64,000 nucleotides of DNA, from positions 2,914,001-2,978,000 of the forward strand of contig CAWJSE010000002.1 of the NCBI GenBank assembly GCA_963845445.1. Reading direction: 5' to 3'. This document shows positions 25,463 to 34,288 of the stretch, piece by piece. The notes under the pieces are model-generated. The model was given only the letters and a program-made list of their open reading frames with translations, had not been told where the DNA came from and did no database searches. Every line of letters begins with the position of its first letter. Position 1 is the first letter of the stretch. Position numbers and translations under genes: made by a program. The stretch comes from JABDBL01 sp963845445. Lineage in GTDB: Bacteria; Cyanobacteriota; Vampirovibrionia; Obscuribacterales; Obscuribacteraceae.

Positions 25463-26224
25463 ATGAAAAGGACACCTATAAATTCGGTGCTCAGTACCAC
25501 AGTTAGCTTAGCAGTAATAAACTTTATGGTAATTGGTCAAATTTTGCCAGCAATGGCCGATGCATATAATGTTAATAGCGCCCCCAGTACTCAACAACAG
25601 CAACTCCAAGGCCGCGTTACTTATGCGCCAGTGGGCACCACTTTAGATGCCACATTGACCAGTCCTATTGATAGTGCATTAGCAAAACCCGGTGATCTTT
25701 TTAATGCCAAATTGAATTCGCCCCTATATTTAGGTAGCGATTTGGTTCTGCCAGGGGGCACAAGCCTAGATGGACAAGTAGTATCAGCTGACAAAGCCGG
25801 ACTTGCTGGATCGAATGGCAAAATGAGCCTACGTCTCATTGGCGCAGTCACGCCAGACGGTATTCGTTACCCATTATCTGCCACCGTTACTGCCAATCAA
25901 GACAAAGATATTCACGAAGACAAACAAGGCGATCTTAAAGGACGCACAACATCTTCTACTGTGAAAAGTGGCATTATCAGAACAGGACTTTGGACTGCTG
26001 GTGGTACATTGTTGGGCATCTGTTTTGCCCCAATAGTTGGTGGTGCAGTTGGTGCTGGTGCAATAGTTGGTGTGGCCACCGGTGGAGCTGTTGGTTTGGG
26101 AAGTAACTTATGGCGTAAGGGCAAGGATGTAAAAATTCCTAGTGGCACACGCGTACAATTTGCTCTTGATCAGCCAATGTCTCTTACTGCAATGGCAACT
26201 TCAAGCACTCCTACATATAGATAA
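25463..26224 (+). CDS. Exported glycine-zipper protein of unknown function
   Basis: 253 residues; ATG 25463 follows AGAAGGAG. The N-terminus (LSTTVSLAVINFMVIGQILPAMADA) is a signal peptide. Residues 50-160 are beta-rich (GTTLDATLTSPIDSALAKPG, LPGGTSLDGQVVSADKAGL), similar in style to beta domains of secretion-apparatus or envelope proteins. A glycine zipper (GGAVGAGAIVGVATGGAVGLG) near residue 200 suggests membrane insertion. The last part (IPSGTRVQFALDQPMSL) repeats the first beta motif. Envelope protein likely; role unknown. Confidence 0.65.
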   Translation: MKRTPINSVLSTTVSLAVINFMVIGQILPAMADAYNVNSAPSTQQQQLQGRVTYAPVGTTLDATLTSPIDSALAKPGDLFNAKLNSPLYLGSDLVLPGGTSLDGQVVSADKAGLAGSNGKMSLRLIGAVTPDGIRYPLSATVTANQDKDIHEDKQGDLKGRTTSSTVKSGIIRTGLWTAGGTLLGICFAPIVGGAVGAGAIVGVATGGAVGLGSNLWRKGKDVKIPSGTRVQFALDQPMSLTAMATSSTPTYR

Positions 26225-26237
26225 TCTGGCTTTTCAT

Positions 26238-26269
26238 CATGTCAGAAAAACAGCTGTTTTTCTGACATG
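26238..26269. repeat. Palindromic element, copy 1 (perfect 32-bp palindrome)
   Basis: CATGTCAGAAAAACAG and its exact complement. The core GTCAGAAAAAC/GTTTTTCTGAC recurs at 26397-26422, 54085-54114 and, as a right half only, about 54257-54273. The bases before copies 1 and 3 also match (TTTTCATC). In both places two such units lie about 130-160 bases apart. Probably a REP- or MITE-like element that also works as a bidirectional terminator. Confidence 0.7.
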
Positions 26270-26396
26270 GCGATCCGCCAAATGCCTTCCCTGCCCGAAA
26301 TTGCAACGATTCGAGCATAATTTATTTTATGAAGTAGCATCGAGACCGGAAAGCGTTATATTGCGTGGCTTTCTGGCCTTGCAGCATCTAAAGTAT

Positions 26397-26422
26397 GTCA
26401 GAAAAACCACGGTTTTTCTGAC
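26397..26422. repeat. Palindromic element, copy 2
   Basis: GTCAGAAAAACC, two-base loop AC, GGTTTTTCTGAC. It lies between the convergent envelope gene and mutL. No gene is seen between copies 1 and 2. Confidence 0.7.
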
Positions 26423-26478
26423 AAGGTGAAAGTGGTGGCATCATCCCTACCGACGGATTTAGCCACGGCTTAACCTAA

Positions 26479-28401
26479 CTATGCCGGATGAAACAACTGA
26501 AATAGCTTGTCGCGCGAAAAATTTAACTGAATAGGGCGCCCGTGAGGACAGGTTTCATTTCTTGGTGCTCTATGCCACTGGTTAAGCAATTCGATAATTT
26601 GATCATCAGCTAGGTGCATGCCATTTTTTATTGCGCTTTGGCAAGCCAGAGACTTAACTATGTCGAGCTTAGGATTAACCATGCTGCTTGCGGCTAATTC
26701 TTGCAGGATGCCTTGAAGGATGCTGGCATAATCTTTTTGAGCTAATTCGACCGGCACCTGTATGCAAGCAATATTTTCTCCTTCAATTTCAAACTCAAAA
26801 CCTTGTTCGTTAAAGTGATCAATATGCTCTTCAAGTACAGCTTTTTGTTCGTGACTTAATTGCAAGGGCAGCGAAATAAGTAAAGTCTGGCTTTCTATAT
26901 TGGTCTGAGAGTCCAATAATTTTTCGTATAATACCCGCTCATGGGCTATATGCTGTTCAACAATAGAAAGACCGCCAGCTGTCTCTAAAAGAATATAAGT
27001 ATTAGCAAAATAGCCAATCATGCGCCAACCTAAAGGTAGGGAGGCGGCCTGCGCAGATGGCACTACAGTCAATATATTTTTTCTACCAGATGCTATATTG
27101 TTTTCGGAAGAGTGCGAATCATTCAAAGAATGGGAGTCACTTGCCAAATAACTTGTTGATTCGGCTGTCGCGGACAAGCGATCGAAATATACTGTTTCGC
27201 CCGCTTCTTTCAACGAGAGCTGTTTGCCCTTACTTTGGGCGGACCCATGGCGGTCAAATACTGAAGTATTAAACGAATTCGGTGTTATATTACGTGCGCG
27301 CCCACTTTCTGGCAACGGCTCCAGCTCTAAATGTTTTGTGGGCGCGATAGTATTGCTATTCTGTTCTGTCTTTGATTTTGTCTCGTTATTGAAAAAATTA
27401 AACTTAAGATCTTCAGCATTCCTCAAAGCATGAGCAAGCTGTCTTTGCATAAATAAATAAACTTCGTTGCCACGCGAATAACGAATTTCTTTTTTGGTGG
27501 GATGGATATTAATATCGAGCTCACTCGGGGCCACTTTTAAATGAAGCACCGCCAAGGGATACCGCCCGCGAGGAATTAAATCGGCATAGGCGTAATCAAG
27601 TGCTTTATAAGCCAGGTGGCAGCGCACTGGGCGCCTGTTAACGAGAGTCATAATACCTTTACGATCGCCCCGGAAGCTTTTTGGGCTGACTAGCCTGCCC
27701 TCTATTTCAAGTCCCAAAACACCATCTTTGCCAGATAAATTTATAAAAGACTGTTGCCCGTTGAAAAAATTGCTTTCGGCAATTGCTCCATCCAATTTAC
27801 CAGTGCCAAATGTCTTAAATCGCGGTGCACCGTCTAATGACAATTCAAAAGAAATATCAGGATAGCCAATGGACAAGCTTTGGACTATATCTAAAATATG
27901 GGCAAATTCAGTAGCTGGTTTTTTTAAAAAGTTAAGCCTGGCTGGCACATTATAAAAAAGTTCTTGTACCTCAATGATTGTTCCTTGAGCGCAACCAGTT
28001 TCTGAAACTGTCATTGCCCCATCTAAGCAAATTACTAGCGTGCCAATTCCGCTATTGTTTGTACGTGTCGAACAGCTAAGTCTGCTTACCGAAGCTATAC
28101 TCGGTAGCGCTTCACCCCGAAAACCCAAAGTGTGCAAATTCCATAAATCATTAGCCACGGTTAACTTTGAGGTGGCATGCCTTTGAAATGCCAGACTGGC
28201 ATCAGCCGCTTCCATACCGCAGCCATTGTCTGCTACCCGAATATATCGGCAGGCTTCCTTGATATCAATAACAATTTTGTTTGCTCCAGCATCTATAGAA
28301 TTCTCCACCAGCTCCTTTACTACTGAAGCTGGCCGTTCTATTACTTCACCAGCCGCAATTTGGCTGGCAATATGATCTGGTAAAACAAAAATTTGGGGCA
28401 T
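26479..28401 (-). CDS. mutL: DNA mismatch repair protein MutL
   Basis: 640 residues. The GHKL ATPase domain is complete: IAAGEVIERPASVVKELVEN, DNGCGM, RHATSKL and TLGFRGEALPSIASV. The C-terminal dimerisation domain has CPHGRP and SAIKNGMHL. The endonuclease motif DQHA(x)2E(x)4E reads EQHIAHERVLYE, so its Asp and Ala are changed and metal-dependent nicking may be weakened. The linker (about 330-430) is polar and of low complexity. MutL links MutS mismatch binding to strand removal; mutS is not in the window. Confidence 0.95.
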   Translation of the reverse strand: MPQIFVLPDHIASQIAAGEVIERPASVVKELVENSIDAGANKIVIDIKEACRYIRVADNGCGMEAADASLAFQRHATSKLTVANDLWNLHTLGFRGEALPSIASVSRLSCSTRTNNSGIGTLVICLDGAMTVSETGCAQGTIIEVQELFYNVPARLNFLKKPATEFAHILDIVQSLSIGYPDISFELSLDGAPRFKTFGTGKLDGAIAESNFFNGQQSFINLSGKDGVLGLEIEGRLVSPKSFRGDRKGIMTLVNRRPVRCHLAYKALDYAYADLIPRGRYPLAVLHLKVAPSELDINIHPTKKEIRYSRGNEVYLFMQRQLAHALRNAEDLKFNFFNNETKSKTEQNSNTIAPTKHLELEPLPESGRARNITPNSFNTSVFDRHGSAQSKGKQLSLKEAGETVYFDRLSATAESTSYLASDSHSLNDSHSSENNIASGRKNILTVVPSAQAASLPLGWRMIGYFANTYILLETAGGLSIVEQHIAHERVLYEKLLDSQTNIESQTLLISLPLQLSHEQKAVLEEHIDHFNEQGFEFEIEGENIACIQVPVELAQKDYASILQGILQELAASSMVNPKLDIVKSLACQSAIKNGMHLADDQIIELLNQWHRAPRNETCPHGRPIQLNFSRDKLFQLFHPA

Positions 28402-28514
28402 GACTATAGACCAAGTTTTGACGGAGTAATCAGGTTAACACATCTATGTGACGATACTAAACAGAAAAACGGGTCTATTGCCACACATATGAGCGATGAA
28501 ATAAACCGGTCTTT

Positions 28515-28553
28515 GATGTCAAAGATAGCGCCCTTAGTGAAACTGTAAATGAT
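28515..28553 (+). repeat. 39-bp direct repeat, left copy (right copy 31311-31349)
   Basis: GATGTCAAAGATAGCGC, then CTTAG and GAAACTGTAAATGAT. 37 of 39 bases match at 31311-31349, with weaker similarity for another ~25 bases. The two copies bracket the large pilin-like/VWA gene, one upstream and one just after its stop. Confidence 0.85.
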
Positions 28554-28624
28554 GTACTAAGTTAAGAAGCTAATTGTTTTGAGCTAGGAACGCGTTTACA
28601 TTTATCATCGGCCTTATTGCCATT

Positions 28625-28658
28625 ACCTAATAAACATATTAGGTGATGAGCTCATCAC
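28625..28658. promoter_or_regulatory. Two adjoining palindromes upstream of the pilin-like gene
   Basis: CCTAATA/TATTAGG around AACA, immediately followed by GTGATGAGCTCATCAC, a perfect 16-bp palindrome. Candidate operator or transcript-end structure in the ~480-base gene-free stretch after mutL (28402-28882). Nothing else is recognised there. Confidence 0.4.
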
Positions 28659-28882
28659 TCTTTAGCAGTATATGAGTAATAACTTGTCACTCTCTAGCGA
28701 CACTTGGAGTCACGCTTACGCGGCATTTCTATGAAACATTGCTAATAATCTCTCCGTGCTTCTTTTCTAACCGACATAATGAAGTTATTGACAACTCGGT
28801 TTGACTATTTGCTTCGCAAGTTTTTCGATTCTGTTTTGTCTTAGCTAATTTACTAGCACTTATCATTGGCAGGCAATTTTCT

Positions 28883-31285
28883 ATGAAATCTCGATTGAAT
28901 CGCATCAGTAAAATTAAAAGTATCAGAGCGAAAGGAATAGCAGGTTCTGTATTGAATCTACTTTTTGCTTTAGCAGTAATGACAGTAGGTTTGTTTTCAG
29001 TTGAATTAAACCGTTACTTGTTAGCTCGAGATCAATTGAAAGGTGATTTGGAAGCGGCAGCACTATGCTGTCAAACTACTTTAACATCAACTGGTACTCC
29101 TGCTACTACTAGTAGCCAAACTGCTGCTCAACAAGCCGGGCTAAACATATTTCAACAAAACTCCATTCTTGGAGAATCGCTGTCTATGGCCAATATGGTC
29201 AGTCTTTCTCCAGGACAAACTTCACCACAATTTGATGTTCAACCGGGTGAAGCGCAAATTTGCTTCATGTTTTTAGACCCCATTACTCGCTTACCAATTA
29301 ATAATTCTTCCGGTGCACAAAACATATCGTTGCCAACATATCCTGCTGGAACACTAATTCAGGCTGTTGGTGCGTACTCGTACAGGCCTTTTTTCGGACA
29401 ATTTATCGGCTTGGGTAATGCAAGCTTTACTTTGCAAACTTCGGTTAATTCTGGCATACCACAATTAGATTTAGTTTTTGTCTATGATGTTTCTGGTGCA
29501 GAAAATACACAAACTCCGGTTACTTATCTACAGCGCTTTTGGCATAATCCCTACGGTATTGATTATCTTATTCCTTCACCATTGGGCACCACGCCACCAG
29601 GCATAATGACAGGCGGGCCGCAATGGCCATTTTGTACTACCAACGCTCCTCTGGAAGGACCTAATCCCACAACACCTCAAAATTTAGACAATGGTCTTAA
29701 CTGCATGCAACCCCTCTTGAAGTATTCTGAAAAATCGGGCTCGGCCACTCAATTGTTGACCGGCGCGCAAGCTAATGCTGCCCCACCAGGTAATTATCCA
29801 CCCCCCGTGTATATTTGGTGCCTTCAAGGCAATTATCCTACCATTGGTAACATTCCGTACTATATGCCGTGTTATCCTGGTCCCCAAGCTGTTCTTATTC
29901 CTTTAGCCAATTATTATGCCGTTAGTACAGCTGCGATGCCCTTTTACTCTCCGACAAACGGTTTTATCTTAGGTGCCCCATACTGTGGACCTACCAATCT
30001 AACAGATTACATAGTATATGTTGCTAACGGCACCGGTCTTCCGCCTACCACACCGCCAGGCATTAATCAAACAATGGGTTTTTCCACAGTTTCCTCAACT
30101 TCAAATTATCAAGCTCATATTAAATGGCAAAACGGCACTACTAGTACTGTGACTCTTGGCGGGGGTTCAAGCTATGGTGCAATTAGTAACGCTCCGCCCC
30201 CAACAGGCCCTCATCCAGCTGTAGACCCGAACACCGGCGGTTCAACAGTTGCCTCTTTACTCTCTGGTTTTTCGTATAGTACTTATGGAACCTATTTTAC
30301 ACATACTGTACCTAATATAGACAATAATCCTACTTTCAATAGTTTTAGTGTTCAATACAATGGTAAAACATACAAGTTTCCTAGCTTAGCTGCCTTGGTA
30401 GAAGCATCTCTCGGTAATTTAGAAAGTGCTGCTACTGCTCAGGCTGCTGGTTTGAATCTAGGAGCCATGGGACTTAGTCAGTCAGATTTACAAAGCGGGT
30501 ATTATGCCGCTTATATGCAAGGAGCACTAGCTTCCATTCAACCTATGAATACAGTGGCCAGTGCCACCATCGCTTTTATGAATCAAATAGCTACTGTATC
30601 AGATGCACACTTTGGTTGTCTCACTTTCAATGATTATGTAGGCTCTAATGCTTCTTCCACTGCTCCTCCCAGCAACACACCTGCACCACACAATCTGGCC
30701 AGCGATTATTCTGACTCTTCTATGAATACAAATCCAGACGGCACCGTTGGCGCTAGTATTACTAATACTTATCTATTGCCTGATATTTTGCTTGACCCCA
30801 ATGGTAATACCACACAATCTACAATAACAAATGTTTTGCCCACTATTCATACATGGGGTAATTGTGGTGTGGCTAGTGCCTTACAGGCAGCGTTGTTTGA
30901 ATTAAATCCTCAACTTAGTGGCAACCCAAGTGGTAATGTGGCACGCCCCAGCGCTAATAAAGCCATAGTGCTAATAACCACTCAGGCACCTAATGTTGGT
31001 TTAAACGGTGATACCGGACCTTCAGCACTAAGCGATGCTCTTTCTATGGCAAAATTAGCTCATAAGTCTGGTATACCTATTTATTGTGTATCTATCGCTC
31101 AATCACAAACCGATGAGACAAGTGAAAACGCTGCTTACAATGATAATAATGGTGGCATAACAGCAGTTGCTGGCTGCGGTGGTAGATACTATCATGTTAA
31201 TTGGTCAAATCCAGCCACTACTCAAACTGCACTAACCAGTGCTTTTGCCAATATAGCTAGACAACTTGTCTGCGTTGTACATTGA
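28883..31285 (+). CDS. Large surface/pilus-associated protein with TadG-like N-terminus and VWA-like fold
   Basis: 800 residues. The N-terminal basic stretch plus the helix SVLNLLFALAVMTVGLFSVELN resembles TadE/TadG pseudopilins. After residue 195, LDLVFVYDVSGAENTQTP resembles a VWA entry strand with a degenerate MIDAS (DVSG rather than DxSxS), and the C-terminal KAIVLITTQAP followed by AKLAHKSGIPIYCVSIAQ resembles later VWA strands. The middle is rich in Pro, Thr, Asn and Gly, typical of secreted proteins. Flanked by 39-bp direct repeats. Probably exported; no other tad genes are visible. Confidence 0.6.
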   Translation: MKSRLNRISKIKSIRAKGIAGSVLNLLFALAVMTVGLFSVELNRYLLARDQLKGDLEAAALCCQTTLTSTGTPATTSSQTAAQQAGLNIFQQNSILGESLSMANMVSLSPGQTSPQFDVQPGEAQICFMFLDPITRLPINNSSGAQNISLPTYPAGTLIQAVGAYSYRPFFGQFIGLGNASFTLQTSVNSGIPQLDLVFVYDVSGAENTQTPVTYLQRFWHNPYGIDYLIPSPLGTTPPGIMTGGPQWPFCTTNAPLEGPNPTTPQNLDNGLNCMQPLLKYSEKSGSATQLLTGAQANAAPPGNYPPPVYIWCLQGNYPTIGNIPYYMPCYPGPQAVLIPLANYYAVSTAAMPFYSPTNGFILGAPYCGPTNLTDYIVYVANGTGLPPTTPPGINQTMGFSTVSSTSNYQAHIKWQNGTTSTVTLGGGSSYGAISNAPPPTGPHPAVDPNTGGSTVASLLSGFSYSTYGTYFTHTVPNIDNNPTFNSFSVQYNGKTYKFPSLAALVEASLGNLESAATAQAAGLNLGAMGLSQSDLQSGYYAAYMQGALASIQPMNTVASATIAFMNQIATVSDAHFGCLTFNDYVGSNASSTAPPSNTPAPHNLASDYSDSSMNTNPDGTVGASITNTYLLPDILLDPNGNTTQSTITNVLPTIHTWGNCGVASALQAALFELNPQLSGNPSGNVARPSANKAIVLITTQAPNVGLNGDTGPSALSDALSMAKLAHKSGIPIYCVSIAQSQTDETSENAAYNDNNGGITAVAGCGGRYYHVNWSNPATTQTALTSAFANIARQLVCVVH

Positions 31286-31310
31286 CGCAATAATTTAAAG
31301 CTGATCTTCG

Positions 31311-31349
31311 GATGTCAAAGATAGCGCGCTTAGCGAAACTGTAAATGAT
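31311..31349 (+). repeat. 39-bp direct repeat, right copy
   Basis: Differs from 28515-28553 at two positions only (GCGCG for GCGCC; AGCG for AGTG). The rest of 31286-31610 holds no recognised gene. Confidence 0.85.
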
Positions 31350-31610
31350 CGTATTAACTTACAAAACTAAAACAAAAACTGCGGATCTATTAAATATCTG
31401 CGCAAGACCAAGCTCTTAAATTGCTTTTGATCTTGTTCATTTGATAAAAACAATATGCCGTATCTTTTTTCCACCCCAGGAGCTCAATCACCGCTATTTT
31501 GTAATTCGCACAGCCTGTCCGTCATTACCCCCTGGTAATGATTGGCAGCTGGCGATTGCAGCGGTGATTAGCTTCTCTCCAACAGCGCCACCGGGCGCGG
31601 AGCGACAACA

Positions 31611-32261
31611 TTGAGAAGCAAAAAGAGGCCTCCGCAAGCAAGGTTTTGGCTCGGGGAGGGCATTCGCCTGACCAGCGATGACCAGATCCTGGTCCCACCG
31701 CCGCCAGCTACATCTTCCCGTACGAGCGAGTGGGGCGGTTTCCCTGAACCGTTTGTTCCAGACTTGCCTGCGGGGACAATCTGGTGGCAACCGATCGGTC
31801 ACGAGTATCTGAGCCAATTCGGCATGAACTTGGGACAACAGAGCCAGTTCTTCAAGCAGCGGCAGATGCTCAGGAAATGGCCCGCAATCAGGCACAGCCC
31901 GGTGCCGCGGCTCATCGAGACAGTCAAAGACGGCTTGGTCTGGTCAGGCAAGCGTCGTCCTCAGAAGGCCGAGGCCGCTACCATTCTCAGCCGGCGCAAG
32001 TATCGCCGCTGCTTCGGCTTTCCAGTGGGGGGACGCTTCCTGTCCATCGAAGATTTCCTCCTCAATCCCTTGAGGTTCGACGAGGGCTGGGCGGTGGTCA
32101 TTCGAGCTGAAGACGTTGGGGTGCCGGCCCGAATGATCGTACGGCTACACCCGGAAGATACTCGCGGCATGCTGAAAATCCCGCTGTTGCGGGCCCTTAT
32201 CCTGCTCGAACAGCGCCTTGTGCCTGAACCAGTGATCATGCCACTGAGCAATACCGCCTGA
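31611..32261 (+). CDS. Unknown G+C-rich island protein
   Basis: 216 residues if started at TTG 31611; no in-frame ATG occurs before about residue 72, so the start is uncertain. Visible features: basic N-terminus, PPPPATSS linker, WWQPIGHEYLSQFGM, RKWPAIRHSPVPRLIETV, then a C-terminal part GFPVGGRFLSIEDFLL and GWAVVIRAEDVGVPARMIVRL. No family recognised and no membrane segment. The base composition and codon choice fit the island. An antisense ORF (31494-31895) looks less likely. Confidence 0.5.
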   Translation: MRSKKRPPQARFWLGEGIRLTSDDQILVPPPPATSSRTSEWGGFPEPFVPDLPAGTIWWQPIGHEYLSQFGMNLGQQSQFFKQRQMLRKWPAIRHSPVPRLIETVKDGLVWSGKRRPQKAEAATILSRRKYRRCFGFPVGGRFLSIEDFLLNPLRFDEGWAVVIRAEDVGVPARMIVRLHPEDTRGMLKIPLLRALILLEQRLVPEPVIMPLSNTA

Positions 32262-32928
32262 CAAAGTCAAGGACGGGGATACAGCAACCCACAACTTACG
32301 ACTGGCGTTGTCCGAGCGCGATTACTCCCATTCAAATCCCAAGCCGATGGGCAGCGGAATGCTATCTATTACAGAGTGGTGTTCTTCTGCCCATTTTCTT
32401 TCTGCATTTCTTGTCCGTAAAAACAGCCTTGTTTCCACAGACTCATTTCAATTTTTTTTGCGCTTCGTCCGTCCGAACTTGCAAAGAGCTCGCTAAGCTA
32501 GCGCAAGGTCGATCGATCAAATTAATAGTAAAGTTAGAATTAAAAATCTTATAGACTTTCTGTAAACAGACATGGCGAGCTACTTCAATTAGCTAATTTA
32601 AGCCAAGAGAGTAGAGCGAATACAATTTGAGCTATATCTTTGTCCTTCTTTAAAAGAACTCTGCAATTAAAAGGAACGCAGCGATTTTACCAGCAAGAAT
32701 TTATATTATTGCTGGTTCAAAGCATAGGAGTAAAATGTTGTTGCATCTGACCACCTCTTTCGGCTAAGTAAAATTATGACCACATCATTTCAATTTTAGA
32801 AAGGATTGCCTATCACACAGAGCAACTGAATCAAAGAATTTTCGTTAGGCCAAGCCTAATCGAAATCGCACTGCAATTCTTCGAAACTTAGACACTTCGG
32901 AATTCACATCCTCGAAAGGAGTTAGTTC
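32262..32928. other. Long AT-rich leader before the CsrA-like pair
   Basis: No gene is recognised in about 670 bases. It includes GCTCGCTAAGCTAGCGC (about 32490), similar to the TAGCG hairpins at other island edges, and ends in a strong AAAGGAG before 32929. Confidence 0.45.
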
Positions 32929-33360
32929 ATGCTTTTCGCCCACGCCGTACATTCGCCTTCGCTCTTGCTCCTGGTCGCAGCGATACTAGCAATCTGGCTG
33001 CTGAAGCCACCTTCCATGTTGGTGCTCTCTCGTCACCGAGACGAAAGCATCATTATCGGTCACGACATAGTGATCACCGTGGTCGATATCCGTGGAGACA
33101 AAGTCAGATTGGGGATAGCCGCCCCAATCGAGATCTCCGTTCACCGGCAGGAGGTCTATGAGGCTATCCAACGGGAAAACCGGCAATCCAGCCGACTTGA
33201 ACCTAGTGACGCTCGCCAAATCGAGCGTGTCAATCAACCGACGCGTCGCGATATGCAGCGTCGCACAGGTGCAAACGGTCGTATTGAGCTTTACGATGGA
33301 ACTGGACTTCCTATTGTGGATGCCTTGCGGACAGACGGGAGGAACGGCAACCAGTCCTAA
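32929..33360 (+). CDS. CsrA-family protein with an N-terminal membrane segment
   Basis: 143 residues. ATG 32929 has an ideal AAAGGAG seven bases upstream, while the internal ATG at 33017, where a normal CsrA would start, has none. Residues 1-29 contain a hydrophobic helix (SLLLLVAAILAIWLL) followed by positive residues, so the CsrA domain should face the cytoplasm. The domain (from residue 30) reads MLVLSRHRDESIIIG, then KVRLGIAAPIEISVHRQEVY, with the RNA-contact Leu and Arg kept. A polar tail of ~55 residues follows. CsrA binds GGA motifs in mRNA leaders; a membrane-tethered form is unusual. Confidence 0.75.
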   Translation: MLFAHAVHSPSLLLLVAAILAIWLLKPPSMLVLSRHRDESIIIGHDIVITVVDIRGDKVRLGIAAPIEISVHRQEVYEAIQRENRQSSRLEPSDARQIERVNQPTRRDMQRRTGANGRIELYDGTGLPIVDALRTDGRNGNQS

Positions 33361-33395
33361 ACCGCTGTGCAGTTGTGTAATTTGCAAACAGTCGA

Positions 33396-33455
33396 GTAAC
33401 GGACCCGCCACAGGGCGCACCCTGCACCGGGTCCGTTACATCTTTATATTTTTTT
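33396..33455 (+). terminator. Terminator between the two CsrA-like genes
   Basis: GTAACGGACCCG (33396-33407) pairs perfectly with CGGGTCCGTTAC (33428-33439), followed by a T-rich run. The two CsrA-like genes are therefore separate units. Confidence 0.85.
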
Positions 33456-33612
33456 CGTGGAAACACTCTATCAGGAGGCGCCACCGCACTAGCTTCTGTC
33501 AGATGTACCTCAGAATAGACATCGAGCATCGAGAACTGAAAGGCTGCATGGAATGTTGTAGGTGTTCACAACACAGCGGCCTAACAGAGCACCAGCCAAC
33601 AAGGAGTTCAAC

Positions 33613-34032
33613 ATGCTGGTCTTGTCTCGCAAGCCTGGACAGACAATTTGCATCAACGGAAATGAGATCGAGGTCACCGTCGTCGAGATTGAGGGCAACC
33701 AGGTTCGCCTTGGCATCAAGGCACCTACTAGTGTCACGATCTTGCGCGCGGAGATCGCGGGTACCAAGCCACCAAACAGCGGCCAATCGGGGGCAGCAAA
33801 CTCACCGCGGTCCGCTCCAAAGTCAGCACGTCCATCTTCGCCCCGCAAGGCTGCTCCGCCTAAGACACTCCGTTTCGCACCTCCCCCCACCCCACGACGA
33901 CAGTCTCCTACTCCGCCTGCCGGAGCGGAAGAGGCGCGCAATCTGCCATCCCCCCGCAATCGGAGACGGGGTGCCAATGGCAATGTGCGGACGGACGATG
34001 GTCAGCAAAAAGAGCCAGACGGCAACCGCTGA
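33613..34032 (+). CDS. CsrA-family protein with basic proline-rich tail
   Basis: 139 residues; ATG 33613 is preceded by AAGGAG. Residues 1-55 are the CsrA domain: MLVLSRKPGQTICINGNEIE, then GNQVRLGIKAPTSVTILRAEI. The usual VHREE is replaced by ILRAE, but the Arg is kept. The remaining ~85 residues are rich in Pro, Arg, Ser and Lys (SPRSAPKSARPSSPRKAAPP) and probably disordered, adding non-specific nucleic-acid affinity. Normal CsrA has only ~60 residues. Role: post-transcriptional regulator or RNA chaperone, inferred. Confidence 0.8.
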   Translation: MLVLSRKPGQTICINGNEIEVTVVEIEGNQVRLGIKAPTSVTILRAEIAGTKPPNSGQSGAANSPRSAPKSARPSSPRKAAPPKTLRFAPPPTPRRQSPTPPAGAEEARNLPSPRNRRRGANGNVRTDDGQQKEPDGNR

Positions 34033-34074
34033 CGGGCCTTATCCGTCAAGAGCACACACATTCACCCCGATAAA

Positions 34075-34120
34075 GGGCAAGCACGGACTGCCAACAGGCT
34101 TGCCCATCACCCCTTTTTGT
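34075..34120 (+). terminator. Terminator after the second CsrA-like gene
   Basis: GGGCAAGC (34075-34082) pairs with GCTTGCCC (34098-34105), followed by ATCACCCCTTTTTG. It marks the right end of this G+C-rich island. Confidence 0.75.
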
Positions 34121-34288
34121 ATTTGCTTTTCGATTTTGTGGGGACAAAATTGCGCTAATTGTAAAGAGTAGCTTTAATGAGATGCCCGAAAATTGTATTC
34201 CCCAATACCGACAAAAGAAGCCAAATACATTAGCATTTATTAATCTAGTTAAGCTGTAGCAACTAGATTCAAATGAAAATCCCCCTTC

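Noticed and set aside
28402..28882. CRISPR-like repeats near the palindromes
   Set aside because: Only two unlike palindromes occur, with no regularly spaced repeats.
31494..31895. 133-codon minus-strand frame in the island at 31.5 kb
   Set aside because: No recognisable motif or ribosome site; the plus-strand frame is longer and fits the island. Kept only as a mention because the plus-strand start is itself uncertain.
33158..34171. Long plus-strand frame of 337 codons across both CsrA-like genes
   Set aside because: It overlaps two genes with strong ribosome sites and clear CsrA domains in another frame and crosses a terminator; residue composition is unlike a real protein.
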